Positions 5,962-14,328 are shown, counted from the stretch's first letter. The stretch: 17,657 bases of DNA from an uncultured Dyadobacter sp. (GCA_946481035.1 CAMLNK010000003.1:1-17657); one strand, 5' to 3'. Notes: generated by a model from the letters alone, not told the origin. Translations and numbers: made by a program.

Positions 5962-7554
5962 ATGGCAGGTGGAAAAGAAACACCCCGTCAAAAGATGATT
6001 GGAATGATGTATCTGGTACTTACTGCGATGCTCGCATTGCAGGTAAGTTCAGCTATCATCGAAAAATTCATCCTACTGAACAATTCTTTGGAACTATCCT
6101 CCGGAGCAGCGAATAAAATCAATCAGGAAACTGTACTTAAAATCAAGGCCGCGGTTGAAAAATCAGGGAACCGTTCTGCTGACGTCGCCGTGATCAAGCA
6201 AGCTGACGAAGTCCGTAAGCTTTCATCGGACATGACCAACCAGCTGAATGCCCTCAAACAGGAGATCATTACCCGGGCCGGCGGCGGTTTGAATGAAGAA
6301 GGCGGTATCAAAAATCCTCAGGAAGAAGCCAAAGTAGCGGAATTGATGATTGGTGTGAGAAAAAATGGTAAAGCATACCAATTGAAGCAAACACTAAACT
6401 CATACACGGCATCGCTTAACAACTATTCTCCGAATAAATTTCCCGGACTCGCATTGGACGGTCGCGAAGATCCTGTTGCAAAGGGTAACAAAGATCAGCG
6501 TAACAAAGACTTTGCAGAGCTGAACTTCGAATCTACCCCCGTTGCAGCTGCACTGGCAGTATTGAGCCAGAAACAAACCGACATCCGTCGTATGGAAGGT
6601 GAAGTACTGAACTACCTTGCGAGCAAAGTGGGTGCTGCGGATATCAAATTCGACCGCGTACTCGCGATGGTAAGTGCCGATGCTAAAACGGTTGTAGCAG
6701 GTACCAAATTCAAAGGACAAATGTTCATTGCGGCATCAGCTTCGGGTATCACCCCCCGCATGAGCCTGAACGGATCACCTGTTAAAGTTGAAAACGGTGT
6801 GGGTATGATTGAATTTACCGCACAAGGTGGTGGCTATAATGCAGAAGGTCTTGCTAAAAGAGAACTTCGCGGACAGATCACCATCCCTACCCCATCCGGC
6901 AAAGACACAACTTATACGATGACCCAGGAATACTTCGTAGTGAAGCCTTCCTACCAGATCGAAACAGGAACATTGCCCCCATTGTACCTGGGTTGCGCCA
7001 ACAAACTGAGCATCCAGAGCCCGGCGCTCGGGCCACTTTGGGCACCTAGCTTCTCGACAGACGGCGGTGAGATCATTAACAGCGGTCAGAAAGGTAAATT
7101 CACGATTGTACCGAGTAAATCCAGCCTGAACATTACCGTAAGCAATGCAGGTAACGTCCTGGGTTCAGAACCATTTAAAGTAAACCGCGTACCAAAGCCA
7201 TCCCTGGAAGTTCGCGTCAATGGTGCCGCTTATGATGAGCGCAGAGGTGCGCCTGCATCAGGTGCAAGAAGCATTCAAGTGATTGCGGTGCCTGATGAGA
7301 GCTTCAAGAACTTCTCTCCGGAAGATGCTAAGTTCCGTGTTTCACAGATAGAAATTTCGCTTGCACGCGGTAACAGACGTATCGGCGGCGTTCAGCTTAA
7401 TAGTGGTGGAGGCTCGGTATCTTCGCTCGCGGCGCAGGCTCAGCCTGGTGACCGGTATGTTATTTCTGTTATGAAAGTAGAGCGCCAGAATTTCAAAGGT
7501 GCCGTCAGCGAGGTCGAAATGGGTAACCAAATCAGACAAGTTTCGCTATACTAA
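5962..7554 (+). CDS. gldM: GldM/PorM, T9SS motor and periplasmic shaft
   Basis: A 530-residue protein with a short cytoplasmic N-terminus (MAGGKETPRQKMIG), one transmembrane helix (about 13-38, GMMYLVLTAMLALQVSSAII) and a large periplasmic part. This begins with a helical region (about 40-225) and continues with beta-rich domains containing GTKFKGQMFIAASA, MSLNGSPVKVENGVG, YFVVKPSYQIE, LYLGCANKLSI and NAGNVLGSEPFKVNRVPKP. In known systems GldM is a dimer whose helix is inside the GldL pentamer and whose four periplasmic domains reach the GldK/GldN ring, carrying motor movement across the periplasm. Length and domain order are normal for the family. The gap to gldL is 95 bases with a hairpin, and gldN follows after about 38 bases, so gldM and gldN are probably co-transcribed. 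Confidence 0.96.
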   Translation: MAGGKETPRQKMIGMMYLVLTAMLALQVSSAIIEKFILLNNSLELSSGAANKINQETVLKIKAAVEKSGNRSADVAVIKQADEVRKLSSDMTNQLNALKQEIITRAGGGLNEEGGIKNPQEEAKVAELMIGVRKNGKAYQLKQTLNSYTASLNNYSPNKFPGLALDGREDPVAKGNKDQRNKDFAELNFESTPVAAALAVLSQKQTDIRRMEGEVLNYLASKVGAADIKFDRVLAMVSADAKTVVAGTKFKGQMFIAASASGITPRMSLNGSPVKVENGVGMIEFTAQGGGYNAEGLAKRELRGQITIPTPSGKDTTYTMTQEYFVVKPSYQIETGTLPPLYLGCANKLSIQSPALGPLWAPSFSTDGGEIINSGQKGKFTIVPSKSSLNITVSNAGNVLGSEPFKVNRVPKPSLEVRVNGAAYDERRGAPASGARSIQVIAVPDESFKNFSPEDAKFRVSQIEISLARGNRRIGGVQLNSGGGSVSSLAAQAQPGDRYVISVMKVERQNFKGAVSEVEMGNQIRQVSLY

Positions 7555-7592
7555 TCCACCGCTTTTAGTCGTTGATTGGACAATACAACTTT

Positions 7593-8657
7593 ATGTATGA
7601 TATGAGAAGAATGAACGGAAAAACGATTGCATGGTCTTTGCTGTCGCTGTCTCTTGCAAGTACTGCCGCATTTGCGCAGGAGAAAGAGGATTCGACTGCG
7701 AATCAGTTCTCGTCACGCCCGATCGCTGACGGCGACGTGATGATGAAAAGAACGCTCTGGAGACGGGTCGATTTGAAAGAAAAGCAGAACATTTCCATGT
7801 TCTCTAAAAACAATGAGATCACACGTTACTTGTTGGATGCGGCGAAAGCAGGCTTGATCGATGCTTATACAAACGATTCCTGCGCAACCAAAATCACCGG
7901 TGATGAACTTCATAAACGTGTTTTGATCCCTAACCAGACAGCAGGCCTTTCTGCCGAAGAAATCGCGGCAGGTTTCGGAGAGCCGGCAAAAGCGGATGGA
8001 TGGGATTCAAAAGCGAAAACAGATCCTAGCAAACAAGCCGCCAATGCCGACGACGGCTGGGGCAATGCTAAAAAGGACGCTAAAAAAGAAGCGGTACAGG
8101 AAGATGATGGATGGGGTCCCCCTAAAAAGAAATCTTCCAAAAAAGGTGCTAAAACTGAGGTAGCCAAAGAAGAACCCAAAGTGGAAGCTCCCAAACCGGA
8201 CACTACATCTTTCGAAACTCAACAACTAGCTGCATCAGAAGAAGAATACTTCCCCGACCAGCTGAGCATTCTGGAAGTAAAAGAAGACTGGGTTTTCGAC
8301 AAGAAACGTTCACGCTTGTACAACGACATCCAGACGATAACGATCGTTCTTCCTGCTGATCAGACTGCGACAGGACTTGAATTGCCGGTTGCTTCGTTCC
8401 GCTGGAAAGATGTTGAAAGACTTTTCAGAAGCGATCCTAAGAAATATATCTGGTATAACACCCATAATACCGCCCAAAACAAGAACCTCGCGGATGCATT
8501 CGACCTTCGCTTGTTCTACGGACGGATCACCAAGTTCTCCAATGCCAACGATAAGGCTTTCCTCGACATCTACAACGGCGAAAAAGAGGCCCTTATCAAA
8601 TCCCTGAACTACGAACAGGAACTGATGGAACTGGAACACGGACTTTGGGAATACTAA
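7593..8657 (+). CDS. gldN: GldN/PorN, T9SS periplasmic ring protein
   Basis: A 354-residue exported protein that forms the T9SS ring with GldK. The signal peptide is TIAWSLLSLSLASTAAFAQ. The frame is open from a TTG at 7572, but ATGs at 7593, 7602 and 7611 give a more normal leader. I chose 7593, and 7602 or 7611 are equally possible. Conserved GldN parts are MKRTLWRRVDLKEKQN, the ITRYLLDAAKAG region, LSILEVKEDWVFDK and the end LMELEHGLWEY. Between about residues 128 and 205 lies a hydrophilic Lys/Glu/Ala-rich segment with three DGW motifs (residues 135, 154 and 172) spaced 18-19 residues apart, which looks like an insertion in the GldN fold. It is the last gene of the cluster and is closed by a strong terminator. 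Confidence 0.94.
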   Translation: MYDMRRMNGKTIAWSLLSLSLASTAAFAQEKEDSTANQFSSRPIADGDVMMKRTLWRRVDLKEKQNISMFSKNNEITRYLLDAAKAGLIDAYTNDSCATKITGDELHKRVLIPNQTAGLSAEEIAAGFGEPAKADGWDSKAKTDPSKQAANADDGWGNAKKDAKKEAVQEDDGWGPPKKKSSKKGAKTEVAKEEPKVEAPKPDTTSFETQQLAASEEEYFPDQLSILEVKEDWVFDKKRSRLYNDIQTITIVLPADQTATGLELPVASFRWKDVERLFRSDPKKYIWYNTHNTAQNKNLADAFDLRLFYGRITKFSNANDKAFLDIYNGEKEALIKSLNYEQELMELEHGLWEY

Positions 8658-8679
8658 GAAAGACAGATATCAAAATGCG

Positions 8680-8707
8680 AAAGAGCTTCCGGTTGGAAGC
8701 TCTTTTT
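8680..8707 (+). terminator. Terminator after gldN
   Basis: An 11-bp perfect stem (AAAGAGCTTCC at 8680-8690, GGAAGCTCTTT at 8695-8705) with a GGTT loop and a T-tract. It marks the end of the gld cluster. Confidence 0.93.
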
Positions 8708-8792
8708 GTTTGTAGACACAGTATCATACGCCCGACCATAAATACGCCCAATCACATTTGAATCAGGCATTCAAAGCACTTTTTGAGCCATT

Positions 8793-8834
8793 AAAAAGGT
8801 CAGTAGCATGGATCGCTCCATCACTACTGACCTT
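8793..8834 (-). terminator. Long hairpin terminator of the collagen-like lipoprotein gene
   Basis: Perfect 11-bp arms (8796-8806 and 8824-8834, AAGGTCAGTAG/CTACTGACCTT) enclose a second 5-bp stem ATGGA/TCCAT with a TCGC loop. Read on the minus strand, the stem is followed by TTTTT (8797 down to 8793). It lies 41 bases after the minus-strand stop at 8875, between two convergent genes. Confidence 0.85.
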
Positions 8835-8874
8835 CGCTTATTCGTTTTCCTGACGTCTCGTTAACCCACTGAAG

Positions 8875-9507
8875 TTACCAGGTCTTTTTCAGGTTCAATT
8901 TCAACTTGTTCGCCAGTTTCACTTTTGTATCCGTCAGACCCAGTGCAGCGATTGTTTTGTTGTAATCTTTAAGGGTTTCAGCACTCAGGCGTCCTCCGCT
9001 TATAACCTCGCCAGGAACGATGACAATACGAACGTCCTCGAAAGTTCTTTTTGGAGGTGTTGCCTGGTTTTCACTCCAATCAGTAACGATCAATTGAACG
9101 AAGAATGTTTTGTCCTCAACACCATGAATAAATGTATACGAGCTCACCTTTGAATTTCCGAAGCTCACAATGCCCGGCATTGGCCACCAAACACCCTGCG
9201 CTTTCAGGTAAACCAACACAACGGAAGAACTCAAAAGACTATCCTCTGCGGGAGTAAGGTCTGAAATACCCGTGATATAACCTCCGATATTCTGACCGGC
9301 GGTGTCTGTCGAGACAGCGCCTGTTGAAATAATCAATGCCGAGCTGCTGGCACCGTCTTCTCCTTTATCTCCTTTGGGACCTGCTGCCCCGGCCGGTCCC
9401 TGAGGTCCGGCTGCTCCCGCTGGTCCAACGGCTCCATCGTCGCCCTTGCAACTTACCATAGCAATCATCAACACCACAGAGGCAAATAGTAATAATTTTT
9501 TGAACAT
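8875..9507 (-). CDS. Collagen-like (Gly-X-Y) lipoprotein
   Basis: A 210-residue predicted lipoprotein. The hydrophobic leader ends in MVSC with the lipidated Cys at 20. Residues 22-52 form about ten uninterrupted Gly-X-Y triplets (GDD, GAV, GPA, GAA, GPQ, GPA, GAA, GPK, GDK, GED), a short collagen-like stalk. The remaining 155 residues are a mixed, Ser/Val/Thr-rich domain that I do not recognise. Proteins of this plan are common in Cytophagales, usually annotated as collagen-like, with unknown roles at the cell surface. With only ten triplets a stable triple helix would probably need trimerisation by the C-terminal domain. It is convergent with gldN and has its own terminator. There is no direct sign that it belongs to the secretion system. 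Confidence 0.85.
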   Translation of the reverse strand: MFKKLLLFASVVLMIAMVSCKGDDGAVGPAGAAGPQGPAGAAGPKGDKGEDGASSSALIISTGAVSTDTAGQNIGGYITGISDLTPAEDSLLSSSVVLVYLKAQGVWWPMPGIVSFGNSKVSSYTFIHGVEDKTFFVQLIVTDWSENQATPPKRTFEDVRIVIVPGEVISGGRLSAETLKDYNKTIAALGLTDTKVKLANKLKLNLKKTW

Positions 9508-9621
9508 AACTGTTAAAGTTTAGAAAGTGATTAATATGAAACTGTACGAGTTAATACGCAGGCAAATCCCGTTCTGACGAGGATGGAGGCGTTTAACGCA
9601 TAAATTATATAAAAAAAATAA

Positions 9622-10290
9622 CTATTCCTTTCGGCTGTCCAAAGAATCGATTTGTGCTTCCAGTGTACGGTAATGCGTGAACTCACGCAGCATCGCCACG
9701 TTACCGTCAGGAAGCTTCATCTCCACCGACCAGTTCATAGAAGCAGCAAGCTGGAAGATCATCAGTTGAACCTGATTACCAGCAATTCTCGGCAAATCGC
9801 TTTCCATGGCCTTGTCGTTCATGGTTTGCTTGGCTTCATTCAGGATAGCGGTATAGTCGTCGCTGTGAAAGCGGTTGAGCCAGCCCTGCTCGATGTCGTA
9901 AAACTTGTAGTCGGTGTCGATCGACAAGATTTCGGGCGCGGGGAAGAAATCGATGACGAGTTTGCGCTCGCCGTCGGGGCGATGGAATTTCATTTTGCCA
10001 AAATCATAACCTACCAGCACCTTGGCCTTGGCGATGATCAGGGCTTTCTTTTTGTCATTAATGAGGTTCCAGATGTTCTTGTCGTTCTGGTAATTGTAGA
10101 TTTCGGTAAAATAGCCCTCGGCCATTACCACTTTAAATACCTTCTCTATCCGCTCGATTAGCACGGAAGCCTCGTGCGTAGACACATATTTCTTCGATTT
10201 CCTGTTCTGCAACCAGGTGTTGAGTGCAGCACCGGCCAGCCCGCCGGCAACAAGGGTAATGATCAAAAAAAATAGTGTTGTGGAATCCAT
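9622..10290 (-). CDS. DUF4230 family membrane-anchored protein
   Basis: A 222-residue protein with one N-terminal transmembrane helix (about 5-22, LFFLIITLVAGGLAGAAL), a short basic segment NRKSKK, and a soluble domain with the DUF4230 pattern: FKVVMAEGYFTEIYNY, KKALIIAKAKVLVGYDFGKMKF, LVIDFFPAPEILSIDTDYKFYDIEQG, and a helical region around LNRFHSDDYTAILNEAK. The function is unknown. The reading frame extends upstream to 10380, but that would overlap the start of miaA and adds a sequence unlike the family, so I place the start at the ATG at 10290, with the helix near the N-terminus. It is divergent from miaA with a 44-base gap that must hold both promoters. It ends with TAG, and the collagen-like gene is 114 bases downstream on the same strand. 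Confidence 0.85.
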   Translation of the reverse strand: MDSTTLFFLIITLVAGGLAGAALNTWLQNRKSKKYVSTHEASVLIERIEKVFKVVMAEGYFTEIYNYQNDKNIWNLINDKKKALIIAKAKVLVGYDFGKMKFHRPDGERKLVIDFFPAPEILSIDTDYKFYDIEQGWLNRFHSDDYTAILNEAKQTMNDKAMESDLPRIAGNQVQLMIFQLAASMNWSVEMKLPDGNVAMLREFTHYRTLEAQIDSLDSRKE

Positions 10291-10334
10291 ATCTCTATTT
10301 TTGTACTGATTAAAATTCAAATAAAAACGGCACA

Positions 10335-11255
10335 ATGCCAAATAGCCCACAGAAATATCTGGTAACCGTAGCAGGCCCAACAGCAGTCGGAAAAACCGCG
10401 TTATCGATCAGGCTTGCCCGGGATCTCGGTACTGAAATCATCTCCGCTGATTCTCGCCAGTTCTTTCGTGAACTGAGTATCGGCACCGCTAAACCAACGA
10501 CAGGCGAACTTGCGCTCGCAAAGCACCATTTCGTAGATTCTCATTCCATTTCGGAAGCATACAGCGCAGGCGACTTTGAACGCGACGCATTAGCATTGCT
10601 CGATGAGCTTTTTCAAAAGTATGATATTGTAGTAATGGCAGGCGGTTCGGGCTTTTATGTCAAAGCCGTGCTGGATGGCCTCGACGACCTTCCCGCGCCT
10701 CTTCCCGGATTGCGTGAATCACTTATGCAAAAACTGAATGACAATGGGCTCTTACCGTTGCAGGAAGAAGTAGCAAGCATTGACCCCGTATTCGCTGCTA
10801 CACCGGAAATAGCCAATCCGCAGCGTGTTGTACGCGCATTGGAAGTGTTTCACACCTCCGGTATGCCCATCAGCCAGTTTAAAATAAATAATACCCGCAG
10901 CAGGCCGTTTCAGCCCATTAATATTGCTTTGGACCGTGACCGCGCCGAGCTCTATCAAAGGATAGACCAGCGAATGGACATCATGCTGGAAGAAGGATTG
11001 GTAGAGGAAGCCAAAAGCGTGATTGCCTATCGGGAACACCACGCCCTGAAAACAGTGGGGTACCGGGAGGTTTACAGCTACCTCGACGGCGAATATGACG
11101 AAAAGGAAATGGTGCGGCTTTTAAAACAGAACTCGCGCCGTTACGCCAAGCGGCAGCTTACATGGTTCAGACATCAGGGGAATTTCGAATGGTTCCGCCC
11201 AGATGAATATGACCGCATTCTAAAATATGTACGGGAACAGGCAGATTTGCCATAG
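10335..11255 (+). CDS. miaA: tRNA dimethylallyltransferase
   Basis: A 306-residue enzyme that transfers the dimethylallyl group to N6 of adenosine 37 in tRNAs reading UNN codons, the first step of i6A/ms2i6A formation, in the cytoplasm. The P-loop GPTAVGKTALSIRLA is at residues about 14-28, followed by the tRNA-binding signature ISADSRQFFRELSIGTAKP, then HHFVDS, VMAGGSGFYVKAVLDGLDDLP, NPQRVVRALEVF, the MLEEGLVEEAK helix, TVGYREVYSYLDGE and the C-terminal RRYAKRQLTWFR motif. All are typical and the length is normal. The ATG at 10335 directly precedes the P-loop region at the usual distance. The leader is A-rich without Shine-Dalgarno. It is a single-gene unit between divergent DUF4230 and convergent rhodanese genes. 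Confidence 0.96.
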   Translation: MPNSPQKYLVTVAGPTAVGKTALSIRLARDLGTEIISADSRQFFRELSIGTAKPTTGELALAKHHFVDSHSISEAYSAGDFERDALALLDELFQKYDIVVMAGGSGFYVKAVLDGLDDLPAPLPGLRESLMQKLNDNGLLPLQEEVASIDPVFAATPEIANPQRVVRALEVFHTSGMPISQFKINNTRSRPFQPINIALDRDRAELYQRIDQRMDIMLEEGLVEEAKSVIAYREHHALKTVGYREVYSYLDGEYDEKEMVRLLKQNSRRYAKRQLTWFRHQGNFEWFRPDEYDRILKYVREQADLP

Positions 11256-11258
11256 AGA

Positions 11259-11288
11259 CATTTGACGGAGCGGTGGCCCCGTCAAATG
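11259..11288. terminator. Inverted repeat between convergent miaA and rhodanese genes
   Basis: Perfect 10-bp arms CATTTGACGG (11259-11268) and CCGTCAAATG (11279-11288) with a 10-base G/C-rich loop. It begins 4 bases after the miaA stop and ends 10 bases before the rhodanese stop. No T-tract follows on either strand, so it may act as a weak bidirectional terminator or 3'-end stabiliser. Confidence 0.45.
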
Positions 11289-11297
11289 ATGGAAATA

Positions 11298-11597
11298 TTA
11301 GTCTTCGAGCTCGCGGTAAGCCAGGATACCTCCCAATACGTTGCGTACATTCGAGAAGCCCTGAGATTCGAGGTAACGGGCAGCTTTGCCGCTGCGCGCG
11401 CCTGACCGGCAATGGATGATAATTTCCTCGTCTTTCAATGCTTCAAGTTCATCGAGGTGATCGGGCAGTTCACCGAGGGGGATCAATATCGCGCCGAGGT
11501 TATCCTCTTCGTATTCATGTTCTTCGCGAACGTCGTAAAAGTGCAAATCTTCGCCTTTTTCAAGACGTTCTTTCAATTCTTCAACGGTAATATCCAT
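11298..11597 (-). CDS. Single-domain rhodanese-like sulfurtransferase
   Basis: A 99-residue single rhodanese domain. The active loop is HCRSGARS with the catalytic Cys at 63, and a family-typical start (VEELKERLE), FYDVREEHEYEEDNL (the CH2A-like motif) and NVLGGILAYR at the end. Such proteins carry a persulfide on the Cys and pass sulfur to acceptors or to cyanide in vitro; the physiological partner cannot be read from the sequence. There is no signal peptide, so it is cytoplasmic. It starts 26 bases after the stop of the large T9SS-substrate gene on the same strand, so it is probably the last gene of that minus-strand run. The position is likely operonic rather than functional. Confidence 0.92.
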   Translation of the reverse strand: MDITVEELKERLEKGEDLHFYDVREEHEYEEDNLGAILIPLGELPDHLDELEALKDEEIIIHCRSGARSGKAARYLESQGFSNVRNVLGGILAYRELED

Positions 11598-11623
11598 ATT
11601 TAATAAATTTGTGACGATTGAGT

Positions 11624-13486
11624 CTATTTAGAGATTAACATTTTTTGCACAAAAGAACGTTTCCCGTCGGTCGCCTTAAAGATGTAAATCCCCTGGCTCA
11701 GATGGTCGACCGGTGCGGATTGCTGATCGCGCATGGGAGCCAGCGAATGCATCAAGTTGCCCGCGGTACTGTAAATTTCGATCTTTTTGAGCGATTTATT
11801 ATTCCAATGCACTTCGCCTTTGACAGGGTTCGGATAAAAAATTGCATTTACCACGTCTGCCGGCTCATTGCCTGTAATTACGCCCTGTGCCTTTTTGCCC
11901 AGGTACGGTCGGATCATGATCGAGCCTTTCAGGGATGTCTCCTTCGCCCATTCGGTGCCCAGGTTATAATACACCGCATTCCGGCCCAAAAGCGAATTGC
12001 GGTCGAAGCCGACGGTTACCGGCTGGTCGTTGATCTGCAACCAACCTACATAGAAAGTATCCGGCACAGCCACGGGGGTTGCAAATGCGTAATCGACAAA
12101 ACCATCGCGCACGGCCGGGTAACGTACCGCCACTGAGCGTTGCGCAATGATCTGATCGGGCTTACCGCCCTTGCTGCCATAAATCTGGATCGTGAAACCT
12201 TGTCCCGAAATGTCTTTGTTGAAAGAAACCATCGACATCCTTACCCCGCCGATCGTATCCGCCTTGGCCAATACGTATTGTACGGCCACCTTTCCCAGTT
12301 TCTGGTTCACCTGCACGCCATATTCGGCACTGCCGTCGTCGTAAGCGAAGTAGTCTGTCAGTGCAGCTTTGGCCGTTATCGTGTCGTTCGTTTTGAGGTT
12401 TGCACCGGGAATGGTGTCGGTAGTAGCGATGAAGAATTTGCTGATCAAATGCAGGCTGTCGAGCTGCGCGGCTGCATTGACAGGTGCTATTTTGACGCGC
12501 AACGACTGCGATTTTAATGCATCGACGACGATCGAACGCTGCACATTCCGCGCGAACTCGGTCCCCCGCTGCGCGTCCGTGAGCGTGTAGGTACTCGTGA
12601 GGACGTTGAAGTTGTTGAAATGATTGACGATATCGGTCTTCACGGAATCCGCAGTTGCAGCGGCCGGGTTAACACGGTACTGCCGCAAGGGCATTGCAGT
12701 ATATTTTTTCAAGATATTGGAGACCGGTTTCCGCATGGCCACGTCAAACAAATAGGGCTGCTTGATGGATCTTTTTGTATTTAAATACACATAATCCAAA
12801 TGCCAGGTGTCGTAGGGCCCTGAACTACGGCCATAGGACCTGAACCGGAACTGGAAAGCGTCATGCAGGTAATTAGGATCTTTAATGGATATAAACTTCT
12901 GGTGAAACAGTGTATCCACTTCATAACCCAGCTGAGTCCACACCGGCACCCATTCTTTTGCTTTACTGTAAAATTCCAGTTGCAGGAAATCGCTGGAATC
13001 CGGCAATTCGCCTAAGCCTTTCGCAGCCCAGTAAAAACTCAGATAAACCGAATCGGCCGCTACCTTGCCATTCAGATTGACCGGTTGGGAAGTAAGCGTG
13101 TCGGTGTAGCCTTGTATCAATGGGTTCACCAGATTGTAGGGAACGCCATTGGCATTCAAGCCATCGAACGTCGCTACGTTCACCGATGGGTGTGAGGTAG
13201 TAAGCGTATTATTGATATAAACCCCGCTTCCCGGCAACCAATATTTGGTATTGGGAGCAAGGGTTTTGGTAGTAGAAAAATCATCAAAAAATGGCAGGTT
13301 CAACGAAGCCTGTGTGCGGAGGTTCTGCGGTTCCGACTTATCATCTTCATCGTTGTACCTGGCCTGATCGATCGGGACAATGCGCAACTGCGCACGCGCG
13401 ACCTGGCTTTGCACGATGGCAAGCACACAAACCCAAAGAAAAATCCTGTGTGTGAAGAATTTTTTACTGCTCCGGTTGATTCTCAT
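11624..13486 (-). CDS. Secreted protein with T9SS type A C-terminal sorting domain
   Basis: A 620-residue exported protein. The signal peptide is residues 1-32 (hydrophobic core FLWVCVLAIVQSQVA, cleavage after ARA). The central part (about 50-540) is rich in Asp, Thr, Tyr and Val with aromatic beta-type patterns such as LNLPFFDDFSTTK, DSVYLSFYWAAKGLGE and DTWHLDYVYLN. I do not recognise an enzyme in it. The last 70-80 residues form a type A sorting domain: NAIFYPNPVKGEVHW, then LKKIEIYSTAGNLM, LSQGIYIFKATDGKRS and the end FVQKMLISK. This is the signal recognised by the type IX machine for outer-membrane passage and cleavage or anchoring, so it is a likely client of the gld system encoded here. 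Its start overlaps the end of the PASTA gene by 23 bases, suggesting coupled translation. Confidence 0.9.
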   Translation of the reverse strand: MRINRSSKKFFTHRIFLWVCVLAIVQSQVARAQLRIVPIDQARYNDEDDKSEPQNLRTQASLNLPFFDDFSTTKTLAPNTKYWLPGSGVYINNTLTTSHPSVNVATFDGLNANGVPYNLVNPLIQGYTDTLTSQPVNLNGKVAADSVYLSFYWAAKGLGELPDSSDFLQLEFYSKAKEWVPVWTQLGYEVDTLFHQKFISIKDPNYLHDAFQFRFRSYGRSSGPYDTWHLDYVYLNTKRSIKQPYLFDVAMRKPVSNILKKYTAMPLRQYRVNPAAATADSVKTDIVNHFNNFNVLTSTYTLTDAQRGTEFARNVQRSIVVDALKSQSLRVKIAPVNAAAQLDSLHLISKFFIATTDTIPGANLKTNDTITAKAALTDYFAYDDGSAEYGVQVNQKLGKVAVQYVLAKADTIGGVRMSMVSFNKDISGQGFTIQIYGSKGGKPDQIIAQRSVAVRYPAVRDGFVDYAFATPVAVPDTFYVGWLQINDQPVTVGFDRNSLLGRNAVYYNLGTEWAKETSLKGSIMIRPYLGKKAQGVITGNEPADVVNAIFYPNPVKGEVHWNNKSLKKIEIYSTAGNLMHSLAPMRDQQSAPVDHLSQGIYIFKATDGKRSFVQKMLISK

Positions 13487-14258
13487 TATCCGTCGATTCA
13501 GGCGCCTGCGGCGTCACCCACAAGTCGATTACGTCCCCTATTCTTACCTTATTACCCGAGTCGGGGTTCTGGCGCACGATCGAACCCGGTGCCTGGCCTT
13601 CCTCTGCCGGCACTTCCATTACCTGACCCACTTTCAGCCCCGCTCCTACAATCGCTATTTTCGCTTCATCCAAAGGCATCCCGATCACCGACGGCGCTTC
13701 AAACTGCGCCGTACCCAACCCCTCGCCCAATTCCAGATCGATTTTTGTCCCCTTCGCGATCGGCTGGCCCGGCAGGATTTCCTTACCGTTATAAAGCTGC
13801 CTCAAAACCGCATTCTGGGCCATATCCGGAACATAAGAGATATTTCCTTCTTCCAGACCCACACTTTTCAGCAACATCTGCGCGCTCCGGTGCGTCATAT
13901 CCGTCAGCTTCGGCATTTTGATCAATGGCGCGGTGCGGGAAACTACCGTCACATAAATCTTCCGGCCTTCCTTCACCTTCGAGCCCGGCAATGGATATTG
14001 CGAAATGATGGTCAACGGCGGCACATTCGTCACAAAAGTACAGTCTACCTCGTAACGCAGGTCCCGGTCGCCGAGGAAGTCATCGAGATCTTCCACACTC
14101 TTCTTTTTCAGATCGGGCACGGTAATGGCCTCACCATGATTGGTTGTAAATGGAAGGTAAACGAAGAAGAACCCCAGAAATAGGACCAAAAGCAGCGAGA
14201 CAATGATTCCGATGTGTATGAAAAGATCAGTTCTGGACTGTGTACTTATTTTGGCCAT
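13464..14258 (-). CDS. Membrane-anchored protein with three PASTA domains
   Basis: A 264-residue protein: short basic N-terminus (MAKISTQSRTDLF), one transmembrane helix at about 13-37, and three consecutive extracytoplasmic PASTA domains at about 45-110, 112-180 and 187-253. Domain markers are ITVPDLKKKSVEDL, PPLTIISQYPLPGSKVKEGRKIYVTV, IKMPKLTDMTHRSAQMLL, APSVIGMPLDEAKIAI and IVRQNPDSGNKVRIGDVIDLWV. PASTA domains bind muropeptides or beta-lactams in the kinases and penicillin-binding proteins where they are best known. Here no kinase or transpeptidase domain is attached, so a peptidoglycan-related role is inferred. The tail is Glu/Pro/Asn-rich. It is followed with overlap by the T9SS-substrate gene and preceded by ribE on the same strand. 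Confidence 0.9.
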   Translation of the reverse strand: MAKISTQSRTDLFIHIGIIVSLLLVLFLGFFFVYLPFTTNHGEAITVPDLKKKSVEDLDDFLGDRDLRYEVDCTFVTNVPPLTIISQYPLPGSKVKEGRKIYVTVVSRTAPLIKMPKLTDMTHRSAQMLLKSVGLEEGNISYVPDMAQNAVLRQLYNGKEILPGQPIAKGTKIDLELGEGLGTAQFEAPSVIGMPLDEAKIAIVGAGLKVGQVMEVPAEEGQAPGSIVRQNPDSGNKVRIGDVIDLWVTPQAPESTDNENQPEQ

Positions 14259-14328
14259 GAATGTATTTGATGCGCTTTGGTATTATAAACGGGTAAAAAT
14301 AAACGTAATATTCCAAGATGCCAATATG

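Noticed and set aside
7572..7592. TTG start of gldN
   Set aside because: Three ATG codons follow within 42 bases and give a normal signal peptide; the extra seven residues are not needed.
9589..9599. GCGTTTAACGC short palindrome between the collagen-like and DUF4230 genes
   Set aside because: The stem is only five base pairs, and on the minus strand the T-rich stretch is before rather than after it, so it is not a terminator. It could be an operator, but nothing supports that.
10291..10380. 30-codon N-terminal extension of the DUF4230 protein
   Set aside because: It would overlap the start of miaA, and the ATG at 10290 places the membrane helix at the usual position.
13380..14183. Long plus-strand reading frame of 267 codons across the PASTA gene region
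   Set aside because: It lies antisense to the PASTA and T9SS-substrate genes. Its product is Arg/His-rich low-complexity without a domain, as expected for the shadow of a GC-richer gene.
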